From contig JAUWSP010000036.1 in the NCBI GenBank assembly GCA_030610025.1, positions 1 through 11,643 of the forward strand: a DNA stretch of 11,643 nt, read 5' to 3'. The translations under genes were made by a program, and so were the position numbers. The notes below the pieces were generated by a model. It was not told the origin of the DNA. It worked only from the letters and a program-made list of their open reading frames with translations, and did not search any database. This document shows, piece after piece, positions 7,522 through 11,643 of the stretch (the stretch's first letter is position 1; each line of letters begins with the position of its first letter). The stretch is from Acidobacteriota bacterium. Its GTDB lineage: Bacteria > Acidobacteriota > Thermoanaerobaculia > Multivoradales > JAHEKO01.

Positions 7522-8879
7522 GAGCCCGGGTTTGGCGGCGGACGCTCGTGATGGCTTTGGCTGTCGAGCTCGCAGCGGTGATGTCGATGGCCGATGTCGG
7601 CGATCTGTTGCGTCAGAACTCGATTGCGGTGGTCGAGCCTCCAGTTGGAGCTGCCGATTTCAACTTGCCTCTGCTGGCGGGCGGCAGCGGCTCCCTGTCG
7701 GACTTTCAAGGCCAATGGGTGCTCCTGACTTTCTGGGCCAGCTGGTGTGGCCCCTGCCGCATGGAGATGCCGACGCTCGAGAAACTGCATCAGCAACGTG
7801 AGGGGTCCGCTATCGCGGTCGTGGGCGTCTCGGTGGACTCTTCCCGCGAGCTGGCCGCTTCCTTTGCCAACGAGCTTCAACTCAGCTTTCCGCAGTTCTG
7901 GGACGAAACAGGCAGCGTCGGCGCCGACTATCGGGCCAGTGCGATCCCCCTGACGTACCTCATCGACCCTGCCGGCCAGGTCGTCGGCACCTCGCGTGGA
8001 GCACGAGACTGGTCGATGCTCGAGCCGATGCTGGACAGCCTTCCAGGTGTGGCGACGGTGGATATCGCCTCTGCCGGCTACACCCAGCCGGGGCCATTGG
8101 AGCTGCCAGCGGTTCTGGATCCCCCTACCGCAGAGGTCCTCCTGGTGGAGGAATCGCACCGTGTGGGCAAGGACTTCCATCTCGACATTCGAATGCACTG
8201 GGTCGGAACCCTCGAGGAGTACCTTCCGCAGCCACCGAAGGTAAGGCTGCCCGAAGGTGTGTCCATTGAGAACATCGTGGCTTCGACCGACAGCAGAGAG
8301 GGTGGCAACGTCGTCTCGTACCGGGTCACCCTGAGAGCGAATCGAGCCGGCAGCTTCGCGCTGGACCCGGTAGAGCTGCGGTACATACCGCGCTCGACCG
8401 GGGCTCCTGTGGTCAGCCTGGTGGATGGGCCCACCGTCGATATCCAGCCGTCTGGCTTGAAAGCCGTGAAGCCAGGCCAGGTGGCGTTGGCGGGTGGCGT
8501 TCTGACCTTGCTGACCGGGGCGACCCTGGTCTACCTGCGGCGAGGGTCGGCTGCCGAGGCCGTCCCGGACTCCGAGCTCGAGCGGTACCAGGGTCTGCGC
8601 GATCGATTCGATGCCTGCCGCGCATTGCGTCTGGAGGGCCGAGCTGGAGAGCTCGCCTTGACGCTGGCCGAGCTGGAGCTGGAGCTGGCAGATGACGACG
8701 AGAACGAGAGGCTCAGGTTGGAAGGACTCATCGAGAGCCTGCGCTTTGGCGGCCAGGTGCCGCCGAGCTCCGAGTTGGATCGAGCACAACGCAGCGTAGA
8801 GCGACAGATCGAGGATCTGCGGCCGGATCCGGACCAGGTGGTCCGCTCCCGCCTGCAAATAGGTAAAGAAACGAGCTGA
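7518..8879 (+). CDS. Thioredoxin/TlpA domain fused to a BatD-like membrane protein
   Basis: A 453-residue two-part protein. A signal sequence or anchor (about 8-25) precedes a periplasmic thioredoxin-like domain (about 40-175) with active site WCGPC (76-80) and a cis-proline at P144 (AIPLTYLIDPAG), the TlpA/ResA pattern for disulfide reduction or isomerisation. Next is a beta-rich region (about 195-312) with alternating strands and the phrase YRVTLRANRAGSFALDPVEL (268-287), resembling BatD-type domains. One transmembrane helix follows (about 321-340), then a charged helical tail (351-436) containing LIESLRFGG, like the cytoplasmic end of BatD proteins. The thioredoxin assignment is strong; the BatD relation rests on pattern, topology and the adjacent moxR/DUF58 genes. 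Start TTG at 7518 overlaps the previous stop (TTGA) with GGAGG 10 nt upstream. The ATG at 7551 would truncate the signal sequence. Confidence 0.85.
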   Translation: MRARVWRRTLVMALAVELAAVMSMADVGDLLRQNSIAVVEPPVGAADFNLPLLAGGSGSLSDFQGQWVLLTFWASWCGPCRMEMPTLEKLHQQREGSAIAVVGVSVDSSRELAASFANELQLSFPQFWDETGSVGADYRASAIPLTYLIDPAGQVVGTSRGARDWSMLEPMLDSLPGVATVDIASAGYTQPGPLELPAVLDPPTAEVLLVEESHRVGKDFHLDIRMHWVGTLEEYLPQPPKVRLPEGVSIENIVASTDSREGGNVVSYRVTLRANRAGSFALDPVELRYIPRSTGAPVVSLVDGPTVDIQPSGLKAVKPGQVALAGGVLTLLTGATLVYLRRGSAAEAVPDSELERYQGLRDRFDACRALRLEGRAGELALTLAELELELADDDENERLRLEGLIESLRFGGQVPPSSELDRAQRSVERQIEDLRPDPDQVVRSRLQIGKETS

Positions 8880-8906
8880 TTCGAACGATCGGCTGGAGGA
8901 GCTGTC

Positions 8907-9896
8907 ATGAGTGGTATCGCAGAAGAGCTGGCACCCGAAATCGAAGCGCAGGCGCAGCAGCTTGTAAAGCTGCGAGAGGAGGTCGCCAAAGTCATCGTCG
9001 GCCAGGCCTACATGGTGGATCGACTGTTGATGGCTCTGATCGCGGACGGTCATATCCTGATCGAAGGCATTCCTGGCCTGGCCAAGACGACGGCAGTGAA
9101 GGCGGTCGCAGATGCCCTGCATACGGGGTTTGCCCGCGTTCAGTTCACTCCCGACCTGCTGCCTGCCGACCTCATCGGGACCGAGATCTACCGGCCCCAG
9201 CACCTCGACTTCATGGTCAAGACCGGACCTATCTTCAGCAATCTAGTGCTGGCGGACGAGATCAATCGAGCCCCGGCCAAGGTGCAGAGTGCTCTGCTCG
9301 AAGCGATGCAAGAGCGTCAGGTCACGATCGGTGAGCAGACCCATATCCTGCCCGATCCCTTTCTCGTGCTGGCCACCCAGAATCCGATCGAGCAGGAGGG
9401 AACCTATCCCCTTCCCGAAGCCCAGGTGGATCGCTTCATGCTCAAGCTGAGGGTGGGCTATCCGGACAAAGAGGAGGAAAAGGAGATTCTCCGCCGGATG
9501 GCGAGTCGGCACAAACCGCAGATCGAGCCGGTCCTGACGCTGGAGGACATCGAGAGGATGCGCCAGGTGGCCGATCAGGTCTATCTGGATCCGAAGATCG
9601 AGGACTACATCGTGGATGTCGTCTTCGCGACGCGTGAACCGGCGGTCTACAAGCTCGAGAAGCTGGAGAATCTCATCGACTACGGGGCTTCACCGCGGGC
9701 CAGCATCTACCTGGCGCAGACCGCCAAGGTGCAGGCTTTCATGTCGGGACGTGGCTATGTCACTCCCCAGGATGTCAAGACCGTGGGCCCGGATGTCTTG
9801 CGGCACCGGATCCTGCTGTCCTACGAGGCCGAAGCTCAAGACCTGACTTCCGACGACGTCGTGCAAGAGGTCTTCAACACGGTGGATGTCCCGTAG
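8907..9896 (+). CDS. moxR: MoxR-family AAA+ ATPase
   Basis: A 329-residue cytoplasmic AAA+ ATPase thought to act as a chaperone that matures or activates membrane-linked partner proteins, commonly with DUF58/vWA proteins. Motifs: Walker A GIPGLAKT (54-61; Ala before Lys is usual in MoxR), Walker B LVLADEIN (113-120), sensor 1 LATQNP (155-160), the loop EQEGTYPLPEAQVDRFMLK (162-180) with the candidate arginine finger R176, and sensor 2 around ASPRAS (261-266). Length and order are standard for the family. The ATG has GGAGG 7 nt upstream and lies 27 bp after the thioredoxin/BatD-like gene. The next gene is separated by a repeat-bearing 105-bp spacer, an unusual distance for this pair. Confidence 0.95.
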   Translation: MSGIAEELAPEIEAQAQQLVKLREEVAKVIVGQAYMVDRLLMALIADGHILIEGIPGLAKTTAVKAVADALHTGFARVQFTPDLLPADLIGTEIYRPQHLDFMVKTGPIFSNLVLADEINRAPAKVQSALLEAMQERQVTIGEQTHILPDPFLVLATQNPIEQEGTYPLPEAQVDRFMLKLRVGYPDKEEEKEILRRMASRHKPQIEPVLTLEDIERMRQVADQVYLDPKIEDYIVDVVFATREPAVYKLEKLENLIDYGASPRASIYLAQTAKVQAFMSGRGYVTPQDVKTVGPDVLRHRILLSYEAEAQDLTSDDVVQEVFNTVDVP

Positions 9897-9901
9897 AGGG
9901 C

Positions 9902-9980
9902 TTGAGGCATTGGGGCATTGGGGCTTTGAAGCGGCCGGACCTGTGCCGGCCGATCTTTGGGGCAACGAGGCATTGAGGCG
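9902..9980 (+). repeat. Octamer repeats (TTGRGGCA) flanking a GC hairpin
   Basis: Four adjoining octamers occupy 9902-9933 (TTGAGGCA, TTGGGGCA, TTGGGGCT, and a weaker TTGAAGCG). Three more occupy 9957-9980 (TTGGGGCA, ACGAGGCA, TTGAGGCG). Between them lies a perfect GC hairpin. The array fills most of the spacer between moxR and the DUF58 gene. Its regularity is unlike coding sequence, and no open frame with a credible ribosome site uses it, although a TTG at 9957 is in frame with the DUF58 gene. It resembles a short intergenic minisatellite or a small repeat element; origin unknown. Confidence 0.6.
9932..9952 (+). terminator. GC-only hairpin between moxR and the DUF58 gene (possible attenuator)
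   Basis: CGGCCGG (9932-9938) and CCGGCCG (9946-9952) form a perfect 7-bp stem around the loop ACCTGTG. Only ATCTTT follows, not a real U-tract, so full intrinsic termination is doubtful. Partial attenuation, RNA processing or mRNA stabilisation between the two genes is possible. The hairpin itself is directly visible; its role is a guess. Confidence 0.35.
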
Positions 9981-10001
9981 AGGCAGAACCGAGAGACTGC
10001 G

Positions 10002-10931
10002 ATGAAGACCGTGACCCAGCAGGCGCAAGAAGAGCAGCAGGACCTGGCGGAGGTCCTGTCGCCCGAGCTGTTCCAGAAGATCAAGGCGATTCAGATCCGC
10101 ACGCAACGCCTGGTCAGCGACGCCTTTGCCGGTGAATACGAGAGCGCCTTTCGCGGTCGGGGTATGGAGTTCGAAGAGGTGCGCGCCTACCAGCCCGGCG
10201 ACGACATCCGACACATCAATTGGCCCGTCACGGCGCGAATGGGCTCGCCCTACGTCAAGCTTCACAGAGAAGAGCGTGAGCTGACAGTCATGTTGGTCGT
10301 GGACGTCAGCTCTTCGGGTGCGTTTGGCAGCGGCACCAAGCTCAAGAACGAAGTCGCGGCCGAGATCGCCGCACTTCTGGCCTACACCGCGATCAAGAGC
10401 AACGATCGGGTGGGCCTGATCATCTTCTCGGATCGGATCGAGCACTTCATCCCTCCCAAGAAGGGACGCTCGCATGTGTGGCGAGTGATTCGGGACATTC
10501 TGACGTTTCGTGCCCCCCGACGGCGTACCGATCTGCAGGGCGCTCTGGACTACATGAGCAAGGTGCTGCGACACCGGGTGGTGGCCTTCGTGATCTCGGA
10601 CTTCATGGACGAGGGCTACGAGGACATTCTGCGGGTCTCGGCGCGCCGGCACGACTTGACCGCCATCGTTGTGCGCGATCGGAGGGAAAAGGAGCTGCCG
10701 AGGATCGGAATCCTCGAGCTGGAGGATGCCGAGACCGGTGAGACCCTTCTGGTCGACACCAGCGACCTCGATCTGGCCGATGGGCTCCGACTGCTCGACC
10801 GGGACGATGCAAAGCAGCGCGCAAATCTCTTCCGCTCCGCCGGTGCCGGAGAGGTTCAGGTCGAGGCCGACGATCCCCACTACGTGGACTCGCTGGTGCG
10901 CTACTTTCACGCCCGTGAGCGGCGGCGATAG
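10002..10931 (+). CDS. DUF58 domain protein (vWA-like), MoxR partner
   Basis: A 309-residue soluble protein of the type almost always encoded after moxR, probably a substrate or adaptor of that ATPase. The DUF58 core is clear: RGRGMEFEEVRAYQPGDD (51-68), then IRHINWPVTAR (69-79) and KLHREERELTVMLVVDVSSS (86-105). The last carries a MIDAS-type DxSxS (D101, S103, S105), with T176 (RRTDLQGAL) and D200 (ISDFMDE) in the positions expected to complete a von Willebrand A metal site. No membrane segment is seen, unlike BatA/BatB. The ATG at 10002 is chosen because the TTG extension to 9957 runs into the octamer repeats and has no ribosome site; even at 10002 the ribosome site (GAGAG, 9991-9995) is weak. 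The next gene follows after 15 bp. Confidence 0.92.
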   Translation: MKTVTQQAQEEQQDLAEVLSPELFQKIKAIQIRTQRLVSDAFAGEYESAFRGRGMEFEEVRAYQPGDDIRHINWPVTARMGSPYVKLHREERELTVMLVVDVSSSGAFGSGTKLKNEVAAEIAALLAYTAIKSNDRVGLIIFSDRIEHFIPPKKGRSHVWRVIRDILTFRAPRRRTDLQGALDYMSKVLRHRVVAFVISDFMDEGYEDILRVSARRHDLTAIVVRDRREKELPRIGILELEDAETGETLLVDTSDLDLADGLRLLDRDDAKQRANLFRSAGAGEVQVEADDPHYVDSLVRYFHARERRR

Positions 10932-10946
10932 TGACGGAGGCGTGTG

Positions 10947-11643
10947 ATGGAGCTGCGTGAACCGCCCGTACAGAGCACCGAACCCAGGGTCGACTGGCTC
11001 AGCCGAGGCCTGTTGCTGGTCGTCGTGCTGCTCTTGCTGGCTCTCGGGATGATCCTGATCTCGAGGTCAGGCGCAACCAGCAGTCGACAGGATGCCGAGC
11101 AGATTCGCCAGGTTGCCGCCAGGCTGCAGGCTGCGGGTGCGCTGGATGAGGCGGCCCTGCAGTACGAGCGCTATCTGGAGGTCGGTCGCCCGGATCGGGA
11201 GACCCGGGCCGGGATCGCGGTGAGCCTGGGGAACAACTATCTGGAGACGGGGCGGTACGAGACCGCCTTGCGATGGTTCTACGAGGCCGAAACGGTGGGA
11301 GCTGGCGAGATCAATGAAGAGCTGGCTAGCAAGATCGTCCATACGCTGGAGCGATTGGGACGTCCTTTCGCCGCCCAGGCTGCGCTGTCGAGTCGAGCCG
11401 GGCTGGGCGAGTCCGAGGTGGAGCGACCCGCTGACGATCCTGTGGTGGCTCGCATCGGGGCGGACGAGATTCGCCGGTCCGAGGTCGAGCGAGCCCTCGA
11501 CGACCTGCCGCCAGAGCTGGCGACCCAGGTGGCCTCGAACGAGGGGCGTGCCAGGTTTCTCGAACAGTACGTGGCCGACGAGCTCCTGTGGCGCAAAGCG
11601 ATCAAGCTCGAGTACGACAGGGATCCCGAGGTTCTACGGCAGC
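10947..11643 (+). CDS. Membrane-anchored TPR protein with SurA/PpiC-like N-domain, cut by right edge
   Basis: The frame is open from ATG 10947 to the end of the window (232 residues). A short cytoplasmic Pro/Glu-rich start is followed by one transmembrane helix (about 20-39). Then comes a helical region with TPR-like units (about 48-80, 86-118 and 121-148; note LGNNYLETGRYETALRWFYEA at 94-114, split here as LGNNYLETGRY and ETALRWFYEA). From about 165, VVARIGADEIRRSEVERAL and then RARFLEQYVADELLWRKA and DRDPEVLRQ match the N-terminal chaperone segment of parvulin-type peptidyl-prolyl isomerases (SurA/PpiD/EpsD style); the catalytic rotamase domain would lie past the edge. Likely a periplasmic foldase. 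ATG has GGAGG (10936-10940) 6 nt upstream, 15 bp after the DUF58 stop. The rotamase domain is inference until more sequence is seen. Confidence 0.85.
   Translation, partial: MELREPPVQSTEPRVDWLSRGLLLVVVLLLLALGMILISRSGATSSRQDAEQIRQVAARLQAAGALDEAALQYERYLEVGRPDRETRAGIAVSLGNNYLETGRYETALRWFYEAETVGAGEINEELASKIVHTLERLGRPFAAQAALSSRAGLGESEVERPADDPVVARIGADEIRRSEVERALDDLPPELATQVASNEGRARFLEQYVADELLWRKAIKLEYDRDPEVLRQ

Noticed and set aside
9066..9089. Ala-Lys in place of Gly-Lys in the MoxR Walker A
   Set aside because: The GLAKT form is typical of MoxR proteins.
7446..9203. A 585-codon open frame on the minus strand
   Set aside because: It lies opposite the strongly supported thioredoxin-BatD and moxR genes, has no recognisable domain, and is expected in GC-rich codon-biased DNA.
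9690..10910. A 406-codon open frame on the minus strand across the moxR/DUF58 junction
   Set aside because: It crosses the octamer spacer and covers two well-supported genes in antisense; its translation shows no family pattern.

Overview
The window is GC-rich, densely coded bacterial DNA holding ten genes: nine complete or near-complete on the plus strand and one partial on the minus strand. There are no RNA genes, insertion sequences, phage genes or CRISPR arrays that I can see. A CRTAC/ASPIC-type FG-GAP protein, a Gld-like ABC exporter with DUF4340, and a MoxR/DUF58 pair followed by a TPR/SurA-like protein together suggest Acidobacteriota (Thermoanaerobaculia or Holophagae-like) or a similar environmental Gram-negative. 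This is inference from gene content; no rRNA or taxonomic marker is present.

Left part (1-2540). The minus strand carries the first 93 codons of an E. coli-type phosphoglucomutase, read leftwards out of the window from a GTG start with a perfect AGGAGG site. A 133-bp divergent spacer separates it from a plus-strand pair: a small secreted, histidine-containing helical protein of unknown function, then a secreted seven-repeat FG-GAP/VCBS protein with a C-terminal ASPIC/UnbV-like domain.

Right part (2723-11643 and beyond). After a 182-bp gap comes a tightly packed, probably co-transcribed set: ABC ATPase (GldA-like), six-TM ABC-2 permease (GldF-like), GldG-like auxiliary protein, DUF4340 protein, a thioredoxin/TlpA domain fused to a BatD-like membrane protein, MoxR AAA+ ATPase, DUF58 vWA-like protein, and a TPR plus SurA/PpiC-N protein cut by the right edge. 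Several junctions overlap by 4 bp (ATGA, TTGA) or have a gap of only a few bases. The one break is a 105-bp spacer between moxR and the DUF58 gene. It holds seven copies of an octamer around a GC-only hairpin.

How the genes may work together: the first four look like a complete Gld-type ABC-2 transporter with two large single-pass extracytoplasmic partners. The last four join a periplasmic thioredoxin, a MoxR chaperone-type ATPase with its usual DUF58 partner, and a periplasmic foldase-like protein. The simplest reading is a cell-envelope biogenesis or protein-maturation system that merges a Gld-like transporter with a rearranged Bat (aerotolerance-type) module. The component families are established; the joint function is inference.
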